The position numbers were made by a program, and so were the translations under genes. Shown in pieces: positions 33,857 to 45,693 of a stretch of DNA of 64,000 nt (its first letter is position 1; each line of letters opens with the position of its first letter). Origin of the DNA: Cantharellus purpuraceus (lineage: Eukaryota; Basidiomycota; Agaricomycetes; Cantharellales; Hydnaceae); NCBI GenBank assembly GCA_025174535.1, contig JALBUN010000049.1, positions 620,001 to 684,000 of the forward strand, read 5' to 3'. The notes beneath the pieces are model-generated. The model saw only the letters and a list, made by a program, of their open reading frames with translations, was not told the origin of the DNA and did not search any database.

Positions 33857-36317
33857 CCTCAATCTGGTCAACAACAGTCAAGTCTTTGACCGAAGTGTCA
33901 ACCTCGACATTGCGCACAGGTCCTGTGAACCAATGCACACCCCCGTAAACAGGGAAGTAGTACCATATAAGGCTAACAATGAGGACGCCACCCATGACAA
34001 CAACAGCTATATGATTCAATTAGAACACAAAGAGATAGTCAATGGACTTTGAACCGTACAATAATTCATGTTTGCTGTGACAGGTTGTTGAGTACTGGGA
34101 AAGAAGAAAATGATATTGATGAAGGTCATAAACGAGATCGCGGTGATGGCGATAGGAAAAGACTGAAAAGAAGTATGAGTTCGACAGCAATGGACCGATA
34201 GACCTTTCGCACCATGCAACCAAGCGAAAAGGGTCCACGCTTGAACGTATCTCGTGAATATATGAAACGCACAGCAATTGGAATCGTATACTTCATCATA
34301 ACCATAAGTCCCTCGCTTTGATTCAGTGTTCAGGAGGACAGGGACTCACGGCAATGTTGCTCCCTACGACAGACAGCTATCCAGATATCAATAAATGTAC
34401 GTGCAGTGGAAAGTAGAAACATGTATACGGAGAATAGTGCATTGGTAGCAGATGTCCCCGCAAAGGCGAGAAGACCCAACAAAGATGCGAAGGTTGCGGA
34501 GAACCATACCGCTGATTACAAGAGGTGCTCCTCAGGATGTCTCTACGAGCGCATAGAAGGCAATATGACTTACTGTTCACAGGAGTTTTGGTGAACCTAT
34601 TGATGCTGTACATGTACCGCGATAAGGGCAGGGCTCCATCACGAGAAAATGCAAAAGTTTGTCGTGAAGATGCGAGGAGCTGGGGCACCATATGCTCGTT
34701 GAGTATGAATGAGGTAAGGGGCACGCACCATGCTGCTTCCCATCATGTATTGTACGATTACGATCATAGACCACATTGCGAGTGTCCCATGTGAACCTAA
34801 GCTATTGAAAATGATCTAAACGAATCGTGTGGGTCTACTAGACGCCTTAAATCATAGTCGTCAACCTACAGTAGCCATGGGCTGGCCAATTGGATTATTG
34901 ATGATACTGTTCATGTCAGGGCCAGCACAGAAGGCAAGAACAATGTTTACTGCAGTCCCCAGGATGCCACTGATGGCGATTGCGCCGACAATAGCCCAGG
35001 GAACAGCAGTCGCAGCATTCGTGCTGCGTGATATTGTGGATCAGTCAGTCAGCCCAATTGCAGGTACATCTTCAACTTACGCCTCTTCACTTATATGGAC
35101 ACTGGAATCAAAACTACCTAATTCGTGGAGTCCCTCGGTCAACATATAGAGAAGGTAGAATAGGATGCAAAAAAACCTATCGTCCATGCAGGAGCCAGCC
35201 AACTCAACAGAAACGCGAAGCCATCGGGCCAACCGTTCACTTTAAGTTTACTCATTAGTTGACTTGAGAGATATGAGGTGTGATACTCAACAGTTTGTAA
35301 ACCCTCCAAGGGCAAAAGAAGCATCATTTTTCAGGGACTTTGGCGTGAGAATAGGCAAGACAATTATAATTGCGAGGCAAAGGCTGTTTACGGATTATAT
35401 TAATTTCCGCCGAAAATGAGAGAGAAGACCGTTTGCACCCAATATTGAGCGCAACATAGATGTTTTGCAGACGCGCAAGAATTCGTGTTCCAAGGGAGCA
35501 TATCAACGCATGCGAGATGACTATAGCGAGAAACACCAAGCTGACAGCATCAATGAGTACAGGTTACAAGCACTAACGCAAGTGCTACGCACTAGGTTTG
35601 ACCTGATGTAGCCACGAAACTCTGGTTCGAGGACCCGATTGTGGCTGCCGCCATGACCTGGATACGCTTGGGTCAGCATTTCATTTCAAGAAGGTAAAAA
35701 GGTGATGAACCTGTACTGCGCAGCCCCAATCAATGCTAGCGACAGCAGCGATACTTCCTGTCGTGTTCGCGTATCCGACAATCCAGCACAATAAATTTCT
35801 AGTCTGAGGGCTGGCGTATTTGCTGGGGATTCACGAACATGAGTTGCTAGCGGTGCAGAAACACGGAGTTCGCTCACTGTGTCCAAAAGTAAAGACCACC
35901 TGAGGTGGGCGCGGCACTTGCGAGCTCCGCCATGGACATCCCGATCGTCAAAATGAAGCTACTCGCAACCAGCCACCCCCAGACCTATCATATAGATGGA
36001 TCAACAATCAGGAGTCATGTTGGGAATGCTTTAAGAGATTGCACCATGCCCACAGGACCACCATTGGGGACAGCATAGAACAGAACGGATGCGATAGAAG
36101 GAAGAAGGCCGATGATGGAAAAGGCGATTCCTTGAAAGATGGTGGTTATAACGTTGAATGGATGGAACGTAATAAGATGTGACGTACCAAACACTTCAAA
36201 TGCTGTGAACTCGCGCTTGAACTCTTGCTTATATCCAAGTGTATGGAGAAGCTCTTCATCGGCCGTCAACACAACCAATTTGCTCGATTTTGCTTCAACC
36301 GCGGCCTCATAAGACAT
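33849..36317 (-). CDS. Amino-acid/GABA permease (APC family)
   Basis: Membrane transporter of the fungal GABA/choline permease branch (Uga4/Hnm1-like), about 12 membrane helices, many introns. ATG at 36315-36317 (MSYEAAVEAKSSKL). The N-terminal motif ELLHTLGYKQEFKREFTAFEVFG is family-typical, followed by helix 1 IAFSIIGLLPSI and the conserved GGPVGMVW-GW, then SMAELASAAPTSGGLYFW, the consensus substrate-pathway segment. Further on: AVPWAIVGAIAISGILGTAVNIVLAFC (about 34,940-35,040), SSRQTFAFSRDGALPLS (about 34,630-34,680) and the last cytosolic tail HWFTGPVRNVEVDTSVKDL ending DQIEDE at 33852. The substrate cannot be fixed from sequence alone; amino acids, GABA or choline are all possible. Intron borders in the middle were not all resolved. 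Confidence 0.88.
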
Positions 36318-38115
36318 GGTGTCCGCTTGATGCAAGATAGATTGCCAGGATAGGACTGAAAATGGACGCTCACGAGAGAATCATGAAGGCGCGTGCGCAA
36401 CAGCCCCTTCCTGAAGCGGGGCGAACCGACATTAAATAAGGGTAGAGCCCGGGACATTGCCTTCTCCGTGTAATGCTCCATCTATGCGGTCGCAAACGCC
36501 CACTTATCTGGGAGGTAAGACTCCAACCGATAAGAAGTCATCCTAAAGTAGCACGTGACCCAATTTTAGCGTATGCAAAAATGAATAATGTCCCCACACA
36601 TTCCATTTCGGTCCCCGACATGCCGCGTCTGTCCCACGGCTGGCCGACTCATCCCAACTTTTAGCTACTACTCTTATACCGTTCCAAATTCCATCAACCG
36701 AGATGCGTTTAGAAGCTACAGGTGTAGAGATTTGGGCGAAAATGTTGGTTGAGTGAGTCACTCATTCTATTCATACTTTAGCCACCTTCTTCCCCCACAT
36801 CAGCGTCCGGAGGCTTTCATGTGGGTCCCATCATACGAATAGTATATTAACACCAACGAATTGCATCTTGCACTTAGTATGTCTATGTGTATAAGTGGAA
36901 GGCCAGCATAGTTTCACGTGGCACGCCGTCGAGAGGTTTCAAGTAGCAGCTCCCTCTCTTTCCGAGGTAACACAACAAATGTATTTATGTTCTGTAACTC
37001 TAGTCTCTATATGCAATTTGGCCTTCTAATAATACAAAAATAATAAGAGGATGGAGGTGTCGCCCCCAATCCATCTCTATGTTCCCCTTGACTTCTAGTG
37101 CTTTACGCTTGCCCGTTTATCCATCGGCCATGTCTCGTTGACTGAACATGCCCTCAGCTAAAAATGGGATTGTGCAGCCCCCAGGTGTAAAGCTCATCAA
37201 TGGATCACTGCTGTGCTGCATCGCCACTTGAGCTGCAGCATTAGTTCTAACCAATGAAGTGTTGCCATGCGGTTATTCAAGCATGCGTTGATAGCTACAG
37301 CAGGATAATACAATATATTAGGAAGTTTCCAGAGTCCCCAGGAGCCCACAGATGGACAAAACATGCCCTGACATTGAGGATTGGTGTTGTAGTCATTGTG
37401 CAGGTGTGTGATAGTATGCTGGCCAGTGCTGACCTTGCTGGTGAATCTGATAATTTCCTCAAAATCACCTCGGCCAGATAAAGAAAACAAGCTATCATTC
37501 ATAGCATTTGGTTGGTTGATGAGCTAGCAAAAGTCATGGCAGATATGCTTTGTTATGGGGACAAAAATGGGTGGACCAAAGGACATAAATGGAATGTGGA
37601 CGGGACCAAAAACGTCCATTGCGGAGACAGAAATGTGTGGATACATGGACATAAACCACTTGTGGATGAGACAGAAATTGAATCTCAGGGAACCGAAACC
37701 TGATGTGGAGGGACAGTAATAGTAGCGTATGCATCAGTGTCAGTCCAAATACGTCATTGCTAGTTGGCGCTTTGATGGTCATTACATTTGATCTCTACCG
37801 TTTCTTTAGGAAACAAGGAGGGTCGGGGGGTGTGCGTTCTGATCGAACTTGACCTTTTATACAAAACCCGCATGTGCATTATAGCATGTATCACTTGAAG
37901 CTTGGAGAAATGCAGGGGTCGACCCCTGTGGTCGTATCCATCACCACTTGGAGCGCCTTATATCAACATTGAAATGACCAATTTTCAGATAGCGATATGG
38001 AATATCCCGAGCAAACACCCATACAAAACTAATAGACTCGGGCTATGAATAAAGTGGGCACCGCAGCAGAACGAGAACGGGGCAGCACCCCATGTTACAC
38101 ATGCAGCTCCAATAC
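36318..38115. other. Long region without a recognisable gene
   Basis: About 1.8 kb. Short frames only. Around 37,556-37,680 there are imperfect repeats of a GACATAAA/GGACxAAAA type, giving weak Gly/Trp/Asp-rich frames; no domain is visible. The right part would include 3' sequence of the membrane-protein gene ending at 38,116. Confidence 0.35.
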
Positions 38116-39839
38116 CTATACGTGCGGCGAAAGCTCCCCTCTAGCCCGGGACCCTTTTCTCTGTATGGGAGTCGTCGGTATCATGCTTTGCTTTGCTACC
38201 GCAAGAGGTAACACTTCAACTCCAAGAAACCCTGTCCGCGTTTTGATCTTTGAGCGGTCTATCGGCCGCAGAAGTAATGGCTTGTACTCTGCAAGCGGTG
38301 GACGAGGTCTAACAGCGGATGCGACCTGTTTCAAGGCCATGCGCGTGGTGGAAACCTCAGGTCTAGCAGGCTTTGCTAACAACGATGTGGCCCGCTTGAA
38401 CGCAAGTCGCGTCTCATAGTCAAATCCAAAGGCTTGATAAGGTGGCAGACCATCATTTGAGTTGGTGTTGTTCTCGTCTTCAGCATCCACATCTATTGGT
38501 AGCCCACAGTAATTGGGTGGCGTTCTAGCCTTCTCGTGCTCACGTACAAACGAGTAGTCATGCTGGTAAGCAGTGCTCCACAAATCGTCGTTATTGTGTT
38601 TGCCAGTGTGCTCCAGGAGGTAGGATGTACTTCTGGTGTTGAGACATTGTGCCTCCTGTATGGCAATACTTGGTGTAAGGGATGGAGGGGAATGAGATGT
38701 GAAGAACAGTGTAGGTGTTGGTGGCGGACTGGGCAAGTGGTTCTGAAAACTGAAAACCTTTCGTCGCGCATGGATTAAATGTTCCTCGCGTTCGTATTCC
38801 GCGAATGACAGGACATCGCTCCAGGTCGTGATATCTTCAGTGGGCTCCTTTTCTTGACTGTCTCGAACGACCGGATGTAAATTGTTGAATTGTGGAGGGG
38901 AGGCTGCAAATATCGAGCCACTCGTCGGTGTGGGGGGAGGCGTAGCGACTTGTGCCATTGTGGAAGTCACTCCCGTCTTGACTATTTGGCCATCCATCGA
39001 GAGAATGGAAGTCGAAGAGAGTTTAGGAGCTGCAAACTTGCAGACAGTCGAAGATGACAGGTGAGCATCTGAAGAGTGCACCAAGGAGGCAGGCAGTGCA
39101 TCCATCGTATCCGAATTCCCTGAATCTAACCCTTCAAACTCCAATATAATTCTTTTCGCTGAGTTTCCATTATAGCATTCTTTTGGAACGTCTGTGTTCA
39201 CCTGCAACCTGCACGTCTTCAAACCTGGCGTAAATCGTTTTCCCAGTGGTGCTAATGGCAGTACTGGGAACTCCTTTGTCTGTGGAACAGCTTCTGGGGG
39301 AACTGTTCGCTGCAGCATGCGAACCTTGATACTTGCAAAGGAAGCCTCCGGTGACTGCAACATGATATTGCGAGGATCGTCACTCCCGTTCTCTACTGCT
39401 GTGAATCTGTCATTGTACATGATACGATGTTGAGGAAAGCGGTGAACTCGAGACTGTAACGTCTCGGTGCTTGGCACGTCTGCAAGACTTGCCGCCTGGT
39501 GTGTTTTGACAGAAACCGTGCGGGACGGCCAGGCAGGACATGTTGTGGCTTCAGGCCTCTTCATTGTGAGAGAGACAGGACAGTTCCTACAGGTGTCGCT
39601 TAGAGTCAACGCAGCACTGTCCATCTGGTTAGGCAGACGAATGCTGTTTGATCGACGAAACATGGACCGTCTGTTGCAAACATATCTAGTCTTCCGGAAT
39701 ATCCATAGCATGCATACGGCAGCAAATATGACTGCAACTATGATGATTGCAACTGAGGTAGACTGAGAAGGTCAATCAACACCGTGCGGAGGAGAGGCCT
39801 ACCTGTCACGCCTGTATTCATGGGTGACTGCCCAGGCAT
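38116..39839 (-). CDS. Single-pass membrane protein of unknown family, paralog of 60734-62394
   Basis: Not recognised. Two exons: ATG at 39837-39839 (MPGQSPMNTGVT), a short intron, then a long exon to the TAG at 38116-38118; about 555 residues. The intron join gives MPGQSPMNTGVT-VAIIIVAVIFAAVCMLWIF, a short outer N-terminus and one membrane helix, followed by a basic stop-transfer (RKTRYVCNRRSMFRR). The rest is a long, Ser/Thr/Pro-rich, probably cytosolic and disordered tail. It has islands shared in order with the 60.7-kb gene: ATPPPTPT, WSDVLSFAEYEREE, LPSPPPTP, FGFDYETRLAFKRA and RPRPPLAEYKPLLLRP. Topology is inferred from the positive-inside rule. Upstream exons encoding a larger outer domain cannot be excluded. 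Confidence 0.75.
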
Positions 39840-40919
39840 CTCACAGGTATGAGCTATGCGTGAAGCAAACAAAAAACTAAAGGGATGAAGCAGCTGAGGT
39901 CCAAGCAATAAAGATACCAAACAATCCAATAGAGAACACTGGTAAATGATGAGGCTGACATGTGTCTGTCACGAAATCAGGGGAGGTAAGACATATGTTC
40001 ACGGTTAAAATCCTAGGTTCAACTCGACAAGGATTCGCAGAGAGTGCGTACCATAAAAACTACTGGTACGAGATACAGAACATGATGTGTGACACGACGC
40101 GCTGTCACATTAGTTCCTGTGGAGCGTCTTGATACCCACCCACATACGCGGGCCGCTATGTTGAGGCAACAGCGCTAGTAAGCTAGAACGCACGTGACTC
40201 ACACCAGCTATACAGGCGTGACCGACTCATGTAACACCTCAGTGTTCTTACCAGATACTGAGGTAAGCATCCGTTCTCAATTCATTTAGCATTCACTTAC
40301 AGTAGCATAGTATCTCCATAGGTACTATCCAATATTATTCCTCAGTGTTCTTACCAGACACTGAGTATCTCCATAGCCACATGATTACTTCCACACGCTA
40401 CTCTCAAACCTATGGGTGGCACATATCAAGGCCACAATTCGCAGGCATCCCTACTGTAACAACCTTGCATTTGGTCTTCGCATGGCCCGAGTGTCCGTCA
40501 GTTAGAGAGACATCACTGTCCCTAGTGCCTTGTTGTTGAGAAGCAACGAGGGTACTTCTACGCTGGCACGGACATAAGTACAGTTTGTTGAAGCGACGGT
40601 ACAGATGAGCGAGAGGCTTGAAGGTAAGTCCAAACGTGCTTAGGCCATATTTTGCTCAAAGTCTAAGAGTGGGTCAGTTGCTTCCAACTCCCACGATGTA
40701 TAGGTCTGGCTTTTTCCCCATCAATTTCTCTGACAGCAACAAAGTCCCATCAGTAAGAGTAGTCACTCCAAAGTATGCCTTATTATGTCGTTCTATAGCA
40801 ACGACAGATACACACACTCTGACTAGGAGACCTGTACAGAGGACGACTCTTTCTTGGACAGCGAATGAACATCTTGTTCTGAAGAAACATAATATTAGTG
40901 TGAGGCGGTCATCACAGTA
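39840..40919. other. Intergenic region with two hairpin repeats
   Basis: No gene recognised; a frame at 40,618-40,923 has no visible domain. Two nearly identical hairpin-forming repeats lie at 40238-40262 and 40341-40365. Confidence 0.4.
40238..40365. repeat. Two copies of a 25-bp hairpin repeat
   Basis: CTCAGTGTTCTTACCAGATACTGAG (40238) and the same with CACTGAG at its end (40341), 103 bp apart. Each is an inverted repeat; the second has a perfect 7-bp stem CTCAGTG/CACTGAG with an 11-base loop. The nearby words GTATCTCCATAG also occur twice (about 40,308 and 40,366). Confidence 0.8.
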
Positions 40920-41593
40920 TTAAGGCTCACGAATTCCCCACACATGAGACCTGAGATCAAGAAATTCTGTGAAGTTAACACAAGCTCAGTTCAGTATGTT
41001 CCTGCTATTACCACTATAGACATACCGACGTGCAATCCATCATACAGCTTCTTCATCTCTGTCCGTACCCGACTAATGTCGTTCTTACCTGCTGCACTCT
41101 CGGTCAAGGCTTTCAGTTCCTTCTCTACCGCCTCTATACGGCGAATATGGTTAGAAACCTGATTAGCCAAAACGTTAAGCACATAAAACATTTACATAAG
41201 TGACGATGCATACCTGCTGGGTGCTAGCTTGTAGCTCCTCTATACTGGCTTGAAGCGTATTTGACGCGAGTTTGTACTCATCTAACAAGCGGTACGATGC
41301 GAATGCAGATGCTACGGAGAACCCAAGCAAAAAACCAAAGAGACTGAAGCACGAGTAAGTCCGATAATATAGCCACATATGTGTCAATGTCAGTCTTACC
41401 CTCCTCTGAATCCACCAACTGGTCGTTTCTGAGGCTGGACGGTGCCCAAGTCGGGTGAAGCAGTTGTTGTGCTCTCAGCTCGTCCAATAGCAGATCGAGA
41501 AAAATCCCGACATGGTATACGCAAAGAATGATCTAGGGCAGAGAGGTTCACGGCTTGTCTGGAGAACTTTCCGAGGCAGCGAGCGACAGTCAT
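40920..41593 (-). CDS. Mitochondrial membrane protein with coiled coil (hypothetical)
   Basis: ATG at 41591-41593; about 175 residues in four or five exons; stop TAA at 40920-40922. The first ~40 residues (MTVARCLGKFSRQAVNLSAL...) are rich in Arg, Ser and hydrophobic residues without acids, a good mitochondrial presequence, with RDFSRSA as a plausible cleavage region. Then RPVGGFRGG, a membrane segment FGFLLGFSVASAFASYRLL, and a coiled coil (YKLASNTLQASIEELQASTQQ, VSNHIRRIEAVEKELKALTES, KNDISRVRTEMKKLYDGLH), ending FLDLRSHVWGIREP after the last intron. Likely anchored in the inner membrane with the coiled coil outside the lipid. Function unknown. Head-to-head with POP1. Confidence 0.75.
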
Positions 41594-41679
41594 GACAGGT
41601 GTGGGTCCATATGGACAACAGCGAATTTCACTGGTTGGAGCTGCTTCTGCATTTGGATTTGAAAGTAAGGATTAATCGC
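41594..41679. promoter_or_regulatory. Very short bidirectional promoter
   Basis: Only 86 bp separate the start codon of the mitochondrial protein (minus) from the POP1 ATG at 41680. A second in-frame ATG for POP1 at 41611 (MDNSEFHW) would leave just 17 bp, so I prefer 41680. Confidence 0.55.
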
Positions 41680-44600
41680 ATGGCTCCTAAACGTCCGCAC
41701 GAAGAGGGTCAAGAGGCGTCGGCACGGTCTAGGAAAAAGCAGAAGACCACCGATGCACGTGTAATTCATTTTCAATCAGGTCCTAGCTCAGACACTGCTG
41801 TTACGCTCAACAGTGAGTGGCTTATCGTGTTTTCATAACCTGATCCAACAGTGTAACTAGGCATGGCTGGGCTTCCTGGGGCAATCGACGTTGAGAAATT
41901 CACAGAGGTATTATTCAATCAGTCATGGTGTCAGAGATGGTCATAATATTTGTTGAAAGGCTCGCTCTTTTGAAATAGCAGCAATGCAGTCAGCAATGAA
42001 AAGTGCTCAAGGCAATTCTACGCAAAGGGCATGGCAGTCTCTTCCTCGTTCTTTACGACGTCGTGCGGCTTCTCATGATGTACGGCGTGTTCCTGTGCGA
42101 TTGCGAGAGAAAGCGCGAGCCGAGGTTCGATTTTATCTTGTTAGCTGAACTCCTGGGTCACACCCGTTGTAGATGGACACTGCAAAGCGCAAAGCCACCG
42201 GAAGAAATCCGCCGAAGCGAGGTAAATCAAAGCAAGTGAACCGTACGCTGGGTTTCCTCAAACGACAACGTCAGTGACCACAGCCTGCTGCTTTGCACAA
42301 TTGACCAATTGACCAATCTTTGGGGCAGGTGATAAAACGTGGCTTGAGACCCACCTTTGGCATGCAAAACGTATGCATATGAAGAATGTTTGGGGTTATC
42401 GTCTTGTTCGTTTTATTTCCCTTGAATATCATTGATAATTGATCAGTATGTAGTCCGAATCCCCTACCGAGAAGTCCTATCGACCATCGCATCGTTCTTC
42501 TGTTCATTCTTCAATTCTTCATGATGCATCGTATATGTCCACAATATCTGTTTCAGGGAAACAATTTCTGCTGGAGAGAATGCTTATCCATTGCTGTGAC
42601 TGTCAGGGTGCTGGTCCTGGAGCCGTCAGGTAAGTGATTTGGGTTTAATTATTGAACAGTTTTGCATTGAGCGGAATGGAATAGATACACGTTGGGGTCA
42701 CGAGTCCATGAAACACATTTATATAAGCCTGGTGGCTACCCTTTTGGACTCATCGCACCTATTACAATCATATGGAAATCACTCAACGTCTCGAAACCTC
42801 CTGAAAAGGTCCCTGGTGAAGAGATTACCCCTCCCAGTGATGGTCAGCCGAAGCCCAAAAAGCGACGGCGGGGAAAAGGCAAAGAGAAAGAGGTTACTGT
42901 TGAACCTGCAACAAAACCGGGACCCGACATGCTGAGGACACTTTGGATCAGAGTGCATCCTTCCGCGTGGCAAGAGGTTTGGGACGTAGTCCAAGCGTCC
43001 GCAGGCTTTGTGCTGGACGGGCTTCGTCGGGAAAAAATGTCTCATGTCAACATGGATGAAAACGTTCACAAAGAAGGCGCCGGAAAAGGTGAAGATCCGA
43101 AGGCAGAAGATTCTATTGACATGATGGATTTACGATCTCAAGTAAATTGTTTCGAGCTCATGGGTCCTCGATCCAGTCAGATTATCCGAGGCGTAATGAC
43201 CCTGGTTAATGGCGACGATAGGCCTATGTTACACGACGTGAGTATATTCCACACGAACTGATTTCTCTACTGACGCCTGATCATTTGTGGCTCAGTTCTG
43301 GGCACAACTGAAAGACCTACAGTCACCAGGATCCGTTCCTAGAGGAATGGTTACAAGTTTCAAAGTCCATGACCCCCGGCTTAAGTATGTGTCATAAATT
43401 TTAGAAGTCACCTCGTTATTTACAAATTTTCTTAGCTTCCCGCCAACCATTGCGAAAGCAACTGTTAAGACCGGTGGTGGTGGGCTTCCTGGCGCCACAC
43501 TTCCTGCGGCCTTCAGAGTGTTCCCTAATGCTGTGCTTGCGAGAAGTGAACTTTGGAATGTGGTTGAGCGCGCTGGGGGAGCCAGGAGACCAAGATTCCA
43601 AAAGAAGGATTTAGACGAGAGACGTAAACAAGTCAGTGTTCCCCCTTACTGTTGTCAGGCAAAGATGTTTACTACAGGTCCGCTGTTTGGTCAGAATTTG
43701 ATTCCTGGGACTGTTCTTCAGCCTCTCCGACAAGATGATCGTATTCCTGTTATGCTGATTCAACGTACGGCTGCATCTTCCCACTCCTCTTTCCCCTCTT
43801 CTACAAATCACGACACCACTGATATTGAGAATATGCATGGTTGGACTATTCTCCTTCCTGCTCATTGGTCTATGCCCTTCTTTACTTCCCTAATTCACAC
43901 TGGGACACGCGTCGGCGGATTGCGTGAGCGACGTACACAGACTTTTGAAGCAGGCTCTCCAGACTTTCCACTTGATTATCCTTCAACACTAGCATATGCT
44001 AGGGAAGAGGAGATAGCAGGGACGGTCGAACAAGAAAGGTGGGGGAGGAAACCACCTGCCAAAAGGGTAGAGTGGCAAAGCGTGGGAACCAGGAGCCCGT
44101 GGAGAGCTGATTGGGAAGTCGTACTGGGCTTCCCCCCGAAGCGGGTCCAGGATACAGAAGAAGGTCTCATGGACGTCCAGAGAGGGCCTGCAGCTGATAT
44201 CTCCAGACCAATCAGCAATGGTACTCACGACCTACTGGAGGCTATGTGGCTGTTACGGGGACCTGACACACTTAACATCATTGAAGCAGCGTCCATTGCG
44301 CAAGATTCGGCCGTGACACTTTTAGAAAGGATGAATGCGCTGCGAGCGAAAAGGGCATTGGATGCGCTTCAAAACAGCCCCACTGATCTTCTGAAAGGAG
44401 CGTTGGTACCTGTTAAATTGGACCTCTCTGGACGAGGGAATCCCGACGATTTGGCCGCCATATACGAGGTAGGGCATGATGAGGGAAAGCAGCTTAGACG
44501 AATGCTTGCGAAGAAGAGGGGAGGCGACATCGAGGGTGATGCTGATGACGAGGTGTGTGCCCCTGTCACGTGTTTTTCGGTAGAGTCCAACAGTACAACC

Positions 44601-44898
44601 TGATCGTCCTAGTTGTCGAAACTCGTCGCTGGTGATAGCACTATCATCGGATACGTTACTACGGGTAAATACTCATTATTGCGGGGCAAAGGACATGCCA
44701 TAGGCGCGGTCTCTGCAGCCCGACTCATCGCTACAATGAAGGCTGATAAAACGTAACCCTTCTCTCTCATGTGGTTGGAATTCAGCTGACAATGTGGTGA
44801 TTAGCTTCCACGTTACTTCGTACTTCAGGCTCGTTAAAGTCAAAGACAGGGAGGGGACGGTGTGCCGTGCAGCTACAATGGAAATTTTGACAACATAG
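41680..44898 (+). CDS. POP1: Ribonuclease P/MRP protein subunit POP1
   Basis: Largest protein subunit of nuclear RNase P and RNase MRP, needed for tRNA 5' end maturation and rRNA processing. ATG 41680 (MAPKRPHEEGQ, basic, nuclear). Conserved POP1 N-terminal block: LPGAIDVEKFTE, ARSFEIAAMQSAM, WQSLPRSLRRRAASHDVRRVP, RTLGFLKRQR, then the KTWLETHLWHAKRM segment (about 42,330-42,380). Middle region with RTLWIRVHPSAWQEVWD and FELMGPRSSQIIRG. POPLD domain: PVMLIQRTA, GWTILLPAHWSMPFFTSLIHTG (43,800-43,925) and DFPLDYPS. C-terminal glycine-cleavage-like region near GYVTTGKYSLLRGKGHAIG, ending MEILTT at 44898. About 10 exons. All blocks are present in order, so it is probably functional. An upstream in-frame ATG at 41611 is less likely. 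Confidence 0.93.
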
Positions 44899-45693
44899 GT
44901 GCTCAAGCGTACACTTAAGCCCTTGCTGGGGGTCTGAACATGACATTGAACATACTGGGAATCGCCAATGGAGCGAACGACAAGAAGGGCCCAATTTTAG
45001 GTGTTAATATCTTTCGACATATATACCTACTTTGGCGTATTAACTGGCACTCCACACGCATTCTGGACTTGCTTACAACTTTCAAAGAGAAAAAAAGCGA
45101 AACAAATAATACTATACACTGGCTGTCAACTACATAAACATCTTCAGAAACTTAAGGCGGAGGTGGTTTAATTGCGTGTATACTCCGATCACCCAGAGAA
45201 GAGACAATTTAAAGACAAAGAACAGTGGAGGAGGGCACAGCTTGGCAAAGAGCGTCCTCATCATGGTAGGACAGAGTATTGCTTATGAGCATGACGCACT
45301 GAATGCTAAGAGTAGTACTGTAGGAAGTCGGTATATATAATATATATAACCCCGCTGTTAAGCGACGATTTCGCCCAAACCTATGAAACTACCTGGCCCC
45401 ATAATAGGTAGTGCAGTATGAGTATATCAACTGGTTGGAAATCCATCAACCCTCCAAGTCAGAGCACTCTCGAAAGAGGTGAGCCCAGTTGTAACGCAAC
45501 AATCATTTGTACCGTCTGGCTACAAACAACGCAAGCTTAGGTAGGCTCCTAGAAGTCCAAACACGCTTCAGTCGCGCTGAAGACACTCGGCGCATAGGTT
45601 AGTTCCTATATCGAAAAGTAGTTAAGTACTAGTTTACAGCTCAAAGGATAGGCTGAGTGCTTGCCGAACACAAGTCTTCGAGAGCTAGAGCAA
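44899..45693. other. Convergent intergenic region
   Basis: About 800 bp between the tail-to-tail POP1 and borealin genes. No gene seen. It includes an AT-rich palindromic stretch TATATATAATATATATA near 45,333. Confidence 0.4.

Noticed and set aside
33694..33948. Plus-strand frame with repeated hydrophobic LPLLILSFFPYS-type units
   Set aside because: It is the opposite strand of the 23-bp repeat and the end of the minus-strand permease gene.
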